From Thermicanus aegyptius DSM 12793 (GTDB taxonomy: Bacteria > Bacillota > Bacilli > Thermicanales > Thermicanaceae), in contig NZ_KI783301.1 of the NCBI RefSeq assembly GCF_000510645.1, positions 1,960,420 through 2,024,419 of the forward strand: a DNA stretch of 64,000 nucleotides. The letters run 5' to 3'. The notes beneath the pieces are model-generated. The model searched no databases, was not told the origin of the DNA, and was given only the letters and a program-made list of their open reading frames with translations. Shown here piece after piece: positions 34,558-43,561 of the stretch. The stretch's first letter is position 1. Every line of letters begins with the position of its first letter. Position numbers and translations under genes: made by a program.

Positions 34558-35311
34558 TTACCTCATCCTCCTCATTCATATAAGGATTCTGATTTTCGAG
34601 CCATTTAAGCATATGGCTCACCTGTTGCTGGATGGTGCGTTGTTTTCCCGTTTCATTTTGGCTAAACTTACCGCTAAAGAAAAGTTTTAATGCCTCACGA
34701 TCCAAGGCTGATCCGTTACGACTGCTTATTAAAGAGAGAATATGAGCGATTTTTTCTGGATTACAAAACTGGGTGAGCAAAATTTCTGCAAAATGAGCAA
34801 ATACCCCAAGCCATGTTAACTCCTTCTCACAATCCCTAAGCTTATAAATTGAATTGTACTTAGGCGAAGGTAGAAAGCGCGAGAGTCCCGGTAAGAAGTA
34901 TCCGTATGCGTCTGGTTGATCCGTTTTTACTCGAAACATTTGGACAGCTTTATTGATGGCATCTACAGTTTTGGCTTGCATCACATTGTCTAACGGCTGC
35001 TCAATGATTCGTCTAACCTTATCTGAAGCATTTTTGACTGTTTGCTCTACAGCATTTATATTTTCAATCCCAAGTCGGGCTGCAGTTGTTCGACAATTCA
35101 AACCCGTCTTGAAGTATTCCTCAAGTCTCTTCTTCGTATCCTTATGTTTGATATAAGAAAGGGATTTTATATACCGAATCAATTCATCCAATGCATCCAA
35201 TCTACTCTTTTCCAACTCATACTGATCACTGTAAACATCTTCATTCAAACGACTGATTACATCTTGTCGAGCATCTCTTACTTTACGAAAGATATTGGGT
35301 TGGTGTGCCAT
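34538..35311 (-). CDS. HTH-containing hypothetical protein, 257 aa
   Basis: Mostly helical. Residues about 70-105 (CRTTAARLGIENINAVEQTV) look like a helix-turn-helix of the sigma/LuxR-like kind, so DNA binding is likely. A Glu/Asp-rich C-terminus follows. AAGGAGG precedes the ATG. It starts 16 bases after the 149-residue gene, which has a similar HTH-like stretch. The cluster lies directly downstream of a 42-bp iteron-like array, so a replication, copy-control or partition role is possible but is inference. I cannot assign a known Rep family. Confidence 0.7.
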   Translation of the reverse strand: MAHQPNIFRKVRDARQDVISRLNEDVYSDQYELEKSRLDALDELIRYIKSLSYIKHKDTKKRLEEYFKTGLNCRTTAARLGIENINAVEQTVKNASDKVRRIIEQPLDNVMQAKTVDAINKAVQMFRVKTDQPDAYGYFLPGLSRFLPSPKYNSIYKLRDCEKELTWLGVFAHFAEILLTQFCNPEKIAHILSLISSRNGSALDREALKLFFSGKFSQNETGKQRTIQQQVSHMLKWLENQNPYMNEEDEVNAPDAD

Positions 35312-35327
35312 TATGATACCCCCTCCT

Positions 35328-35777
35328 TTAATTCCGTGTGATAAAACGTCTTAATTGGACATTATCAAGAACATTTGCTTTATACCAATCGATAATCTCT
35401 TGAACCTCAGCAATGGAATTCGTCCGAATAAGTAGATTAATGATTCCAGTCTCCAAGACAGACGATGCCAACAAAGTCCGCAACTGATCCCTAACAAAAC
35501 GCATATGACCGATACTGCGAAAGCCTAGTTTTTCCGCTTCTTCACTGCTGCATCTGCCATCAGTCAAACAAATCATTACTAGAGCCTTCAACTTGGGCGA
35601 TTGATCCATGAGTGCCTTTAAAAATCCGGTAATCATCTTTATTACAGAGAGCTTTAGTAAATAGAGTTGGCGTTCATTGTCTGTCAGGTTCGATGAAGTC
35701 AACTTGGCACTAATCTGTGAAGAAACTTCAACTAACAAGTTGAAATCGGTCACAATCTGTGATCTCACATCAGTCAT
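35328..35777 (-). CDS. HTH-containing small protein, 149 aa
   Basis: Helical throughout. Residues about 80-115 (CSSEEAEKLGFRSIGHMRFV) resemble the HTH-like stretch of the next gene, so the two may be distant paralogues or partners. AAGGGAT precedes the ATG at 35777. It is the first gene after the non-coding region with the iteron array. No known family recognised. Confidence 0.7.
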   Translation of the reverse strand: MTDVRSQIVTDFNLLVEVSSQISAKLTSSNLTDNERQLYLLKLSVIKMITGFLKALMDQSPKLKALVMICLTDGRCSSEEAEKLGFRSIGHMRFVRDQLRTLLASSVLETGIINLLIRTNSIAEVQEIIDWYKANVLDNVQLRRFITRN

Positions 35778-37120
35778 GTCCCAACATCCCTTCTGGTGTT
35801 TTTCAAATGGATCTCCAATTTTGCTCGATCAAGTCCTCTGAAAACAACAAAACCAACACTTTACATGTTGAATCGACCCCCAACTTAGGGAAATAATCGT
35901 TTTTTGCCGTACTTTTAGGCTTGTGGAGGTTTAGATTTTCGTGAAATTCCTAGACGCATAAAGGGAAAACCGCCCAAGGGGGGATGAGCTGAATAATTTT
36001 ATACAAGTAGCCAACCCTCAGTAATATAAAATTACTCACTTTCAAACTGTCTAAATCGAACTAACATGCCCTTGAAAATAAAATTTATTGCTCGGGGAAA
36101 GTCGCAATCAAAAGCGGAGTGAAATATGACTAGATGTGACCAATCGAAGATAGGATTCTTGAGGAAGTAAGCAGAAAACAACACAATAAAGCGCATTTGT
36201 TCTTTGCTCCATGTAAAACACCTGAAAAATACTTGAACGAGATCTTAATCTCTGTTGATAGAAGGACTTCGTTTGTGGTAAATCGAGGAAACCGAGAAAA
36301 AGCAACATAAACGAAGGAACAACCATTTTTGAAGAAACATGCAATTCATACCCCAAATTGGAATGCAGTACTCAGCATGACCCATATTTGAAAACCAAAA
36401 TTTTATAAAACATTCCTTCAAAATGAAGCATTACTTGGTCAAAAATAAGACATAACAAAATCTTTTATAAAACTACTCCGCAATTTTATTAGAGAACTCA
36501 GTCTTTTTATAATCGAAGTCGTGCTAATTCTAAAAAGTATTAACATATTATAAATCCACTCATTTGTTGTTATAATGGTAATCTGAATCATTCTAAAATA
36601 CTCACACTTTTTCTAAAAGAAGTCTTTCTTTTTATAAAACCAGTCCTGATTTTTATACAGATACACATTTGTGAGCTAAAACCAGTCCTGATTTTTATAC
36701 AGATACACATTTGTGAGCTAAAACCAGTCCTGATATTTAAATAGATACTCATTGTCGAGCTAAAACCACTCCAGTTTGTAATAAAAATGAATTACCGCCC
36801 GATAATTTCTACTTATACGAATCAAAGGAAAAACTCCGATTAACATTTAAAGAGTTAATATAATTGTCCCCGCGCTGTTTGTTAACTCCGAAAAATCATG
36901 TAAGTTATAATCATTTAGAACTAATGATCGATTTCTAACCAGTTCTCGGTTTGTTTACTAATCAAATCTTGTTTTGCCTTTGAGTTAAAAACCGTAACCT
37001 TACAGCTTTTCATTTATATTTATAAAGCGCAGAATCAACTACCATGATCCTGCGCTTCAAATACTACTCAATTTTACCATTCGCCATATACCTTACCTCT
37101 ATTCTTTTGTTACTATTTAA
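35778..37120. other. AT-rich non-coding region with iteron array, possible replication origin or centromere
   Basis: 1.34 kb without a credible gene, strongly AT-rich. The right half carries the 42-bp-period array. A single leftward frame (36108-36356) has no ribosome site and is rejected. The genes of the 35777 unit read away from this region. The combination of AT-rich DNA, iterons and adjacent DNA-binding proteins is typical of plasmid origins or partition sites. No DnaA box was recognised with confidence. Confidence 0.5.
36405..36776 (+). repeat. Iteron-like array, 42-bp period
   Basis: The core TATAAAACCAGTCCTGAT begins near 36634, and three further starts follow at exactly 42 bp (AAAAC at 36636, 36678, 36720, 36762). 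The first two units are identical and the third and fourth are diverged. Degenerate cores continue upstream in nearly the same register (36469, 36511, 36552, 36595), with one more near 36407. Forty-two bp is four helical turns, so bound proteins would line up on one face. Confidence 0.85.
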
Positions 37121-37864
37121 CTAACTTACAATAGATTGACTCTCATTACCATAAATTTGTTGAATTATACTCACCACTAATCTTGAAAATTCCAACTTTT
37201 TTGCTTCAAGAATTGGTTTCATAGTAAGGTAGTGCTCAGTATTTTCTTCATCTGTACAAAGCTCTAAGTTTTCAGGACGATTATCATGCTTATTTAGATT
37301 CCGATGGTTTACGACTAAACTATGAGACTCTTCAACAGCATATATCGCCTCTTGTCCGAAATATAGAACTGCAATTAGCTGATGATCCTTTATAAAAATT
37401 CTGTCTGCTCTAAAACCATTTTTCCCCCATTCTATTCCATAACGATGTGACCTACTTAATCTTGAACTACTTTTCATCAGCCATTTTTTCGGAGTAGGAT
37501 AGAAGAACTCACCATCATACACAAGTTTGGTTTCACCCGTTATATAATCTCTTAAATAAATATGGTTATTTTGAATTACCAATTCGTACTTTTTATTATT
37601 GAAATAATAAACCCCTCCTGAATCAAAACAAACCAAAAGTGAATATTCATCGTAATAAGTGGTGTAAACCCTATTCATCAACCACGTCTTACGGCTTCTC
37701 ATTAAAGCAAGTGCACGTTGTTTTATCGTAAAGTCATTGTCGATTTCAATATCTGTACTCTTTTCATCCGAAACTGGAATCCATTCTTTACGCCAATGCT
37801 CTTTAACCTCCCAATCTTCTATACGGGGAAGTGTAATTGTATTAATAACATTTATGATATTCAT
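37121..37864 (-). CDS. HNH endonuclease-like protein
   Basis: About 247 residues from the ATG at 37864 (GAGGAG upstream). Near the C-terminus (about 180-215) the sequence LVVNHRNLNKHDNRPENLELCT matches the HNH_3 pattern of homing endonucleases: H, then N...H.N, then RPENLE. The N-terminal region is probably a DNA-binding or structural part and contains a beta-rich YEYSLLVCFDSGGVYYF stretch. It stands beside the iteron region and may act on its own DNA, as many free-standing HNH enzymes of mobile elements do. No intron was found around it. Confidence 0.75.
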   Translation of the reverse strand: MNIINVINTITLPRIEDWEVKEHWRKEWIPVSDEKSTDIEIDNDFTIKQRALALMRSRKTWLMNRVYTTYYDEYSLLVCFDSGGVYYFNNKKYELVIQNNHIYLRDYITGETKLVYDGEFFYPTPKKWLMKSSSRLSRSHRYGIEWGKNGFRADRIFIKDHQLIAVLYFGQEAIYAVEESHSLVVNHRNLNKHDNRPENLELCTDEENTEHYLTMKPILEAKKLEFSRLVVSIIQQIYGNESQSIVS

Positions 37865-37893
37865 AGGATAACACACTCCTCAGGATTTATTTT

Positions 37894-38586
37894 TCAAACC
37901 ACTCTCTTATCCCTCTCATCAACATCAACGATATACTTCCTCTGTCCTATCGTTTCATCCCCGGCTTCGTTTCGATCATCACCTCCTATGTCTGCCCTTA
38001 ATTCATAGTCTTCATCCAATATGTCCAGTGCATCCATTAACTTTCTGCTATTAAGGACTGTCTCAAACAGTTCTTCTTTTTGATATTTTTTAATCAGAAA
38101 GATAATCTGATTGATGTATCTCTTATACCCCGTGGTCAAGGCATTTCTTAGCAGTGTTCGAATGTTCTTACCATCAACAATTGCCACTTCTGATGCAAAT
38201 TCATTGAACTCAGCGATAATCATCGCCTTATCAAGTTGCTCAATTAAAAGATCCACTTCCGTTTTTTTGTTAAATCTTGAACCTTTACTAAAAGTCGATT
38301 CAATGATGCCTTTATATCCCTGTTCCCATTCATCATCATTAATAAAGTTAACCTCACGACTAAACTTTTGAAGGTTCGAATAGTGTTCGCATCTTACCGA
38401 ATAACCTTCTACATTGACATAATCACTGCTATCAAGTCTTCTTTCAAGAAAGGCAAGAATGACCTCGCTTTGCCATTCCTTACCCCGCAAAGACCGATTT
38501 TCCCGATTGTCACCAAGGGCAATCATTGATGCTTCAAATACTTCTTTATCAGTCTTATTGATAGAAAAGCTAATCACCGAACGCAT
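37894..38586 (-). CDS. Hypothetical helical protein, 230 aa
   Basis: Family not recognised. Begins MRSVISFSINKTDKEVFEAS and is helical in the middle (TEVDLLIEQLDKAMIIAEF; KRYINQIIFLIKKY), ending in a charged tail. AGGGGAAGGG precedes the ATG. It is 29 bases downstream of the recombinase-like gene and may be in one unit with it and the small gene at 39411. Confidence 0.7.
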   Translation of the reverse strand: MRSVISFSINKTDKEVFEASMIALGDNRENRSLRGKEWQSEVILAFLERRLDSSDYVNVEGYSVRCEHYSNLQKFSREVNFINDDEWEQGYKGIIESTFSKGSRFNKKTEVDLLIEQLDKAMIIAEFNEFASEVAIVDGKNIRTLLRNALTTGYKRYINQIIFLIKKYQKEELFETVLNSRKLMDALDILDEDYELRADIGGDDRNEAGDETIGQRKYIVDVDERDKRVV

Positions 38587-38615
38587 TCACCCTTCCCCTC
38601 TCTATAAAGCAGAAC

Positions 38616-39170
38616 TTAAACCTTTAATTCGAAAATCTTGACCAACTCGCGGAACTTATTGTAGCTGATCGACAATTTCTTTGCGGCTTCCGGTCCCGAT
38701 AATCCTTTTACTGATTTTGATCCATTAACATTCTTGGTGCGGTAGGCTTCATATACCTCCAGAAAATTTGGTGGATAAGGCTTGGAAGGTCGACCAGCTT
38801 TCATTTGTTTCAATTGTTGACCCTTAGCCTTGTCCTTTTGAAATTCTACAATCATAGAAAGTGTTTCATACCCTTGTGGCGTCAAGATACTCAAATCATT
38901 CGACTCAAGCATTACCAAAGCTACATCCATATCCCTCAAAGTGACTATAAATTTACGTAATTCGATAACATCATCTGCAACATCGCATAAATTACGAATT
39001 ACGACAGTATCCTGAAATTCAAGCTGCTCCAACATTGATTTCAAAGAATCACCATTCGTGAATCCGAACTCGTCCGTCAAGTCTATAAAAATTTTGTCCA
39101 CTTTGGCTTTGTTCTCAAATTCTTCAATTTCCTGTTTCCGTCTTACACGAAGATAACCAACTCTTGCCAT
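38616..39170 (-). CDS. Serine-recombinase-fold protein lacking the catalytic serine
   Basis: A 184-residue relative of the resolvase at 12388. The N-terminus MARVGYLRVRRKQE aligns with [14 protein letters not shown], so the catalytic Ser is Arg here. The block VVIRNLCDVADDVIELRKFI aligns with [19 protein letters not shown], but the conserved Asp-Arg and Arg-Ser are gone. The C-terminal AGRPSKPYPP and HTH (LSGPEAAKKLSISYNKFRELV) remain. It should therefore bind DNA without cutting and could be a regulator or an architectural protein. GTGAGG precedes the ATG. Confidence 0.8.
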   Translation of the reverse strand: MARVGYLRVRRKQEIEEFENKAKVDKIFIDLTDEFGFTNGDSLKSMLEQLEFQDTVVIRNLCDVADDVIELRKFIVTLRDMDVALVMLESNDLSILTPQGYETLSMIVEFQKDKAKGQQLKQMKAGRPSKPYPPNFLEVYEAYRTKNVNGSKSVKGLSGPEAAKKLSISYNKFRELVKIFELKV

Positions 39171-39186
39171 ATTCTCGACCTCACTT

Positions 39187-39411
39187 TTATTTCATGTTCA
39201 CCAGATATCTATTCGATTTCCGAAGGTTAAAACTAACCCCATTAATGATCAGATACCAGTCTCGATCCATCTCAATCCGGCAAGGAATGGCACTCTCGCC
39301 CAAGTAGATCTCGAAACATTCACCACAATGGAGTCCATAACTATCTCCATCTTGTCCAACACACCAGCGATCTGAATCTGGATCGTAGAACATCGGAACC
39401 TTTCTCTGCAC
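39187..39411 (-). CDS. Small protein, DUF5348-like
   Basis: About 74 residues; the GTG at 39411 is chosen because GGAGGT lies ten bases upstream. The sequence FYDPDSDRWCVGQDGDSYGL, HCGECFEIYLG, CRIEMDRDWYLI matches the pattern I remember for DUF5348, a small protein common in mobile elements of Bacillota (function unknown). Three Cys residues are present. It is 16 bases upstream of the Ser-less recombinase-like gene, so the two are probably cotranscribed. Confidence 0.65.
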   Translation of the reverse strand: MQRKVPMFYDPDSDRWCVGQDGDSYGLHCGECFEIYLGESAIPCRIEMDRDWYLIINGVSFNLRKSNRYLVNMK

Positions 39412-39478
39412 CGAACTGCTCACCTCCCTTCAAACCAACTTGCGTTCTTTAACAACAAAGTGCGTTCACTGTTGCAAA

Positions 39479-39661
39479 TCAACCAATGAGAAATTTGGTA
39501 ACAATCATAATAATGAAGAACCCAAATGCCAACACAGCTGAAACGCGTCCTTTAACAGTCTCACCTAAATCATCCATCGCAACGGTGAAGAAATGAAACC
39601 CAAGGAAAAAGCTCAGTAAACCCAAAAACATAATCAACAATTGCTCCATCATTTCAATCAT
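39479..39661 (-). CDS. Small membrane protein, about 60 aa
   Basis: Two hydrophobic segments (LLIMFLGLLSFFLGFHFFTV and VSAVLAFGFFIIMIVTKFLI) joined by a short polar loop with MDDLGETVKGR. The start is uncertain among three in-frame ATGs that follow AAAGG; 39661 gives the best spacing. Function unknown. Confidence 0.55.
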   Translation of the reverse strand: MIEMMEQLLIMFLGLLSFFLGFHFFTVAMDDLGETVKGRVSAVLAFGFFIIMIVTKFLIG

Positions 39662-41152
39662 TTCAATCATCCTTTCATCTCTCAATTTTTTACTTTTTTA
39701 TTATTTTTTACCTATTCCATTTCTATTACGAGTATAACTCTGATTTAACCACTAAGCAAGTAGTTTTTTAACTAATTTTATATTTTTTTTGACTAAACCA
39801 AAGAGCCGAACCCCCTTGATACGACTGGATTTTGGGCGACCGACCATCGACCGAGAAGTGATAACCGCACGTGACGAGCCTGAACGCCCCTATGAGCGAT
39901 TTTCAGAGGGCGGGTAATAGGAGGATAGCCATAAGCGGGGGCAGAGGGGGCAGAGGGCAAATATGGAGGGCAAAGCAAAAGGCGAACAAGAAGCGAACAT
40001 GGGCGACCCCCTAATGGAGGGGGCTGAGATACCATTTTATACCATCGCGGAAAAAAACGAGTTTAGCGTCTGACGAACATTCAAATATCGATTTGGTTTA
40101 AGTTAACTCTCGAAATTTTTATCATCTCAAGTTGATCAGAGTACCTTTTCCTTGTAGTTCGCAGATCTTACTCCACGAAATGGCATTTAACCCTCTGTCC
40201 ATACCTGCTTTCGCAACGACAGGTTGTGCAAAAATCATTTGTCATGGCAACCCCTCCATCAAGAAGTGTGCTTTTAGAACCTGACGTCGTTACTGTGTCC
40301 TGAACTATCGAATACCGTATTGGCGAAAACTGTGCTTTTACCATAGGTTTGCGACAACATGCTGTCAGTAAGATTCAGACTTGGCAGCTCATCTTTTTTC
40401 AATACGACCTATGTGGCTTTAACGACCTTTGAAGCGTTTTTATAAAACCATTTCTGGTCGTTCTAAAAATCTGCAAACCCCCATAAGCATTCCGAGTCCT
40501 CGACATTCCCTCAACCTGATTGAAGCAAACTGCCTTAGAAAGAGCATGTTCAAACCTTTCAAAATAGAGCAGATGTAAAACGAACAGCCGACTACGCATT
40601 GAGCCGCCATTCAAACGAACGGTATGAGCCACCTGTCTGCCGTTTTGTAACGCTTTTGAAGGCAGGATAGACCTATGACAGCCGAGGGGGTTGTAAGGGC
40701 GATTTTGGAGCCTTTGTGAAGGGCGTGGACGACCCCCGATATGGGGAGAAAAATCACCCTGACCTAATACGAAAAAATTCGGTTTACGAAAATGCGAATA
40801 ATAATAACCTCGTTGCAGTGATCCTTAACTCGCATTCTTCGACAAATATCAACAGTGCTCCGCAAGATCACTGACAATTTACCTCCGAATATGTTAATTA
40901 ACCCCGATTTCAAGACGAATTTGCGACAACATGCCGTCAGAATGAGTCCAAGTATACCGGCAGTAGTGTGCTTTTAGCACAGATTGTAGTTCCTGTTGTC
41001 CAACTGTCATCCTCAAAAGTGTGCTTTTAGCGATGCTTATTTAATCTGTCGATCAAGCTCTTATCAAAAGAAATCAACCCCAACTCGACAAAAACAGCCG
41101 AATTGGGATTGATACCTTTGGGTACAGATGACCGGCGCTCCTAAAATCAACC
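39662..41152. other. Repeat-rich non-coding block, 1.5 kb
   Basis: No gene with a ribosome site on either strand. It differs from the surroundings: purine/G-rich on the + strand at 39900-40030; C-run hairpins CGACCCCCTAATGGAGGGGG (40014-40023) and CGACCCCCGATATGGGG (about 40730-40746); four copies of GTGTGCTTTTA; and two copies of TTTGCGACAACATG followed by a GYCGTC/GCTGTC segment. It is a candidate for an origin of transfer, an origin of replication or a packaging/partition locus; nothing in it decides which. Confidence 0.5.
40266..41029 (+). repeat. Dispersed GTGTGCTTTTA and TTTGCGACAACATG motifs
   Basis: GTGTGCTTTTA occurs at 40266, 40966 and 41019, and as TGTGCTTTTA at 40331, all in one orientation. 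TTTGCGACAACATG starts at 40348 and 40920 and extends to 21 bases with one mismatch. At 40355-40368 the sequence GACAACATGCTGTC is nearly palindromic. The two groups sit about 570-700 bp apart, as if a composite unit was duplicated. Confidence 0.65.
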
Positions 41153-42175
41153 TTACCTTTCAGACTCAATCAGCGCATACATCTCGGGCGATAACTTGAA
41201 GTTGATGTAAATGTATTCATCTTGATGGTAACCACTCGCAGAAGATGAGACATGCTTGGATTTTAAGAACACTCTCTGCCATCTTTCAGGGTACTTCTCA
41301 ACCAAAACGTCATAAAGCTCACTTCTATAACCACAAATGATTAAATACGCCTCACAGTCCTTGATTAGTTCTCGAAATTTGATATGATCCCGCTTGTCCC
41401 AAGAATAGTCGTAATGCTTTTTAATCAAACATTCATCGGTGTCGTAAGGAACATCACAGAAAATGATCGTTCGCTTAGGATCATAACCGTTTTGTCTTGA
41501 TTCCACTTCCCTGATCAGTTTCCGGCAGTCCATCCGAAAGACTTTCACTCCCGATAGGATTGAGTTGAACTGATGAAGTTTAAGGACATCTTGATAATAC
41601 TTATCCCTCTTCTTTACGACAGTTAACCAATTGATGGACTTCAGGTTGGCGGCATAACTCATCTTGGCTAAGATATACATGTTTGCCGCGGCGGTCACAT
41701 AGTCGGAAGCTTCCTCAAACTTACCCAATCTGGCTAGTCGATCATCTGCCCATCGAGCTTTTTGAGCTGCCTTAAAAACATACTCGGTGTAATCCAAATA
41801 GGTTAATCGAAGAATCAATTTTCTCGTCATAGATTCATCCGTTAAGACGTGGAACAAGCTCGCCAAAGAGTAATCAACATCCGAATAGACCCTGCGCGTA
41901 AAAATCAATCTATCGGGATCAAGATTCAGTAAAACCCGACATGCCCCGCCTGTCGCTGTGATAAACGTATCAAGCCCGTATTCTCGACCAGCCCACTCGA
42001 TCAAGGGGACGAGTTGCTTGACAAGAGCGCGTTTGCCACCCATATAACTGATTATTGAAAGGATCGCTCCTCTAATCAACATATCCCAAGAAATCGGCTT
42101 GTTATTCGGGTTAAAAGGAGGGGCAACAATCCCCTCCAGACCCTCCTGACCCCCAATAAACATCGAATTACTCAT
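41153..42175 (-). CDS. D12-class adenine-specific DNA methyltransferase
   Basis: A 340-residue Dam/DpnM-type N6-adenine methyltransferase. The SAM-binding YMGGKR block is at about 43-48, followed by FITATGGACRVLLNL in place of the usual F-x-G-S/G-G. The block VYSDVDYSLASLFHVL corresponds to the conserved D/N-N-L-F region. The catalytic motif reads DVPY (240-243), not DPPY. The C-terminal YSWDKRDHIKFRELI also fits the family. AGGAGGAAGG precedes the ATG, which overlaps the upstream gene by 8 bases. It may protect the element against host or resident restriction. No cognate nuclease is adjacent. Confidence 0.88.
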   Translation of the reverse strand: MSNSMFIGGQEGLEGIVAPPFNPNNKPISWDMLIRGAILSIISYMGGKRALVKQLVPLIEWAGREYGLDTFITATGGACRVLLNLDPDRLIFTRRVYSDVDYSLASLFHVLTDESMTRKLILRLTYLDYTEYVFKAAQKARWADDRLARLGKFEEASDYVTAAANMYILAKMSYAANLKSINWLTVVKKRDKYYQDVLKLHQFNSILSGVKVFRMDCRKLIREVESRQNGYDPKRTIIFCDVPYDTDECLIKKHYDYSWDKRDHIKFRELIKDCEAYLIICGYRSELYDVLVEKYPERWQRVFLKSKHVSSSASGYHQDEYIYINFKLSPEMYALIESER

Positions 42176-43121
42176 TGCTCATACCTTCCTCCTTCATGTA
42201 CTCATTCCATGCTTCATACAACTTTTTGCTCTTTACAATATAAAACCGACCAGTTGCTCCTTGACTATTAAGATCCGCAATCTTCTCATTAAAACGACCA
42301 TACTCAGTCAGCTTAATCAAAAACCCTTCTTTTCTCCATGCCGCAAAAACCGAATTGAGAACCGCATTGTTTGCCTTAAGATCGAGTTCATCATCATCAG
42401 TATCATCAATATCATTAAAACCAGCAAAAAGCTTCAGCATAGTCTCTCGACTTACCCCTACTGCATGCTCACCAAACCTACGTTTCATGCGTAGAGTATC
42501 AAGCAAAACTGCGCTATGAAATTTCTTATCGTAATTTTTCAACGCTAATGAAGCAACGCACTCAGGTTCCGCAACCAAACTATTCTCCAACCTAATGAAC
42601 TGCGCGGCGGCTTCATTGCGATTTAAGCTGTTCGATAACAAAGCATTCAGTTCTTCTTCATCGATCTCGATGTACTCATCACGCTTCTTCATTTCAATGG
42701 CATAAGTGATAATGCTCTGAATAATCTCACGATTAATATCTTTTGAGATGGGCTTCAATTTATCCTCGATCTCTTTTTCGAGATGCGGATTGTCCGCCTC
42801 ATGGAGATAAAATGTATGTCCTTTCAGAAGAGAACCACCTTTGCCAAAAGGTTTGATGACCCCCACAAATACTCCGTTCGGATAGCCGTAAATCAAACTT
42901 ACACCGAAGAAAACTTCCACCTCAAAGAACTTCCCGAACACCTTCTTATAACGCTCAAGCTCTTTCTTTGTAGCAAATTCATATGCCGGACGCTTATACC
43001 TATCTTTCTGAGCCTGACTTACCGGGGACTTGTTGACAAATTCATGAGAATACATCGTAGCCAACTCATTTGGAGTCATTTCCGGTTGTTCCAAGGATTG
43101 TTCCTTTTTCGTATCTACCAT
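42168..43121 (-). CDS. Hypothetical protein, 317 aa, coupled to the methyltransferase
   Basis: Family not recognised. Soluble, acidic at the N-terminus, then helical stretches (FVNKSPVSQAQKDRYKR; EIEDKLKPISKDINREII) and a region with VEVFFGVSLIYGYPNGVFVGVIKPFGKGG. The C-terminal part (about 215-300) could be a winged-helix-like DNA-binding region (MLKLFAGFNDIDDTDDDELDL then helices). AAGGAGAAGG precedes the ATG. Its stop overlaps the methyltransferase start, so the pair is translationally coupled. Confidence 0.75.
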   Translation of the reverse strand: MVDTKKEQSLEQPEMTPNELATMYSHEFVNKSPVSQAQKDRYKRPAYEFATKKELERYKKVFGKFFEVEVFFGVSLIYGYPNGVFVGVIKPFGKGGSLLKGHTFYLHEADNPHLEKEIEDKLKPISKDINREIIQSIITYAIEMKKRDEYIEIDEEELNALLSNSLNRNEAAAQFIRLENSLVAEPECVASLALKNYDKKFHSAVLLDTLRMKRRFGEHAVGVSRETMLKLFAGFNDIDDTDDDELDLKANNAVLNSVFAAWRKEGFLIKLTEYGRFNEKIADLNSQGATGRFYIVKSKKLYEAWNEYMKEEGMSNE

Positions 43122-43527
43122 TTCGCCTTCTCCTTCCCAGAAATATTGGAATGTGTTGGAAGCGGATCAAGTCTCTGCGCAGAGTAACCCGTCCGATATC
43201 TGGGTTTAATCTCTTAATCCAGAAGGAAAAGCGTAAAAAATAAACCCCTTCAACTTTTCAAACAACCCTCTCAGACTACAATTCACCTGCTCAAACTGTC
43301 TGAAAGGGTACTTTTATTTCAAAACAAGCAATCTAAACTGAAACACCCATCGAAAATATCAATGAAAGCTTACGAACTATCCAACATGGCGCACTCAACT
43401 CCCATATGGAATTTTTGAGTTACGCCCAACCTAATTTCTGATCCATCAAATTTTTGTTTCAAATGCATTTTTTCATTGTCGAGCGAAAAATTTATGTTGT
43501 TGCCAAGTAACACGTCTTATGAAACTA

Positions 43528-43561
43528 AAAAAGAGCCTCGGACTTGGTTAGTCCTAGCTCT
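43528..43561 (-). terminator. Leftward terminator in the 43 kb spacer
   Basis: AGAGC..GGACT pairs with AGTCC..GCTCT, followed leftward by six T. There is no recognised gene immediately upstream, so it may end read-through or an unknown RNA. Confidence 0.6.

Noticed and set aside
36108-36356. 82-codon leftward frame in the iteron-side spacer
   Set aside because: No ribosome site and an improbable composition; the region looks non-coding.
36636-36776. CRISPR array
   Set aside because: The units are tandem 42-bp repeats without unique spacers, and there are no cas genes.
39793-40632. Leftward frames of 77-80 codons in the repeat-rich block
   Set aside because: They arise from GC-rich repeats, have no ribosome sites and are Pro/Arg-rich as expected from chance.
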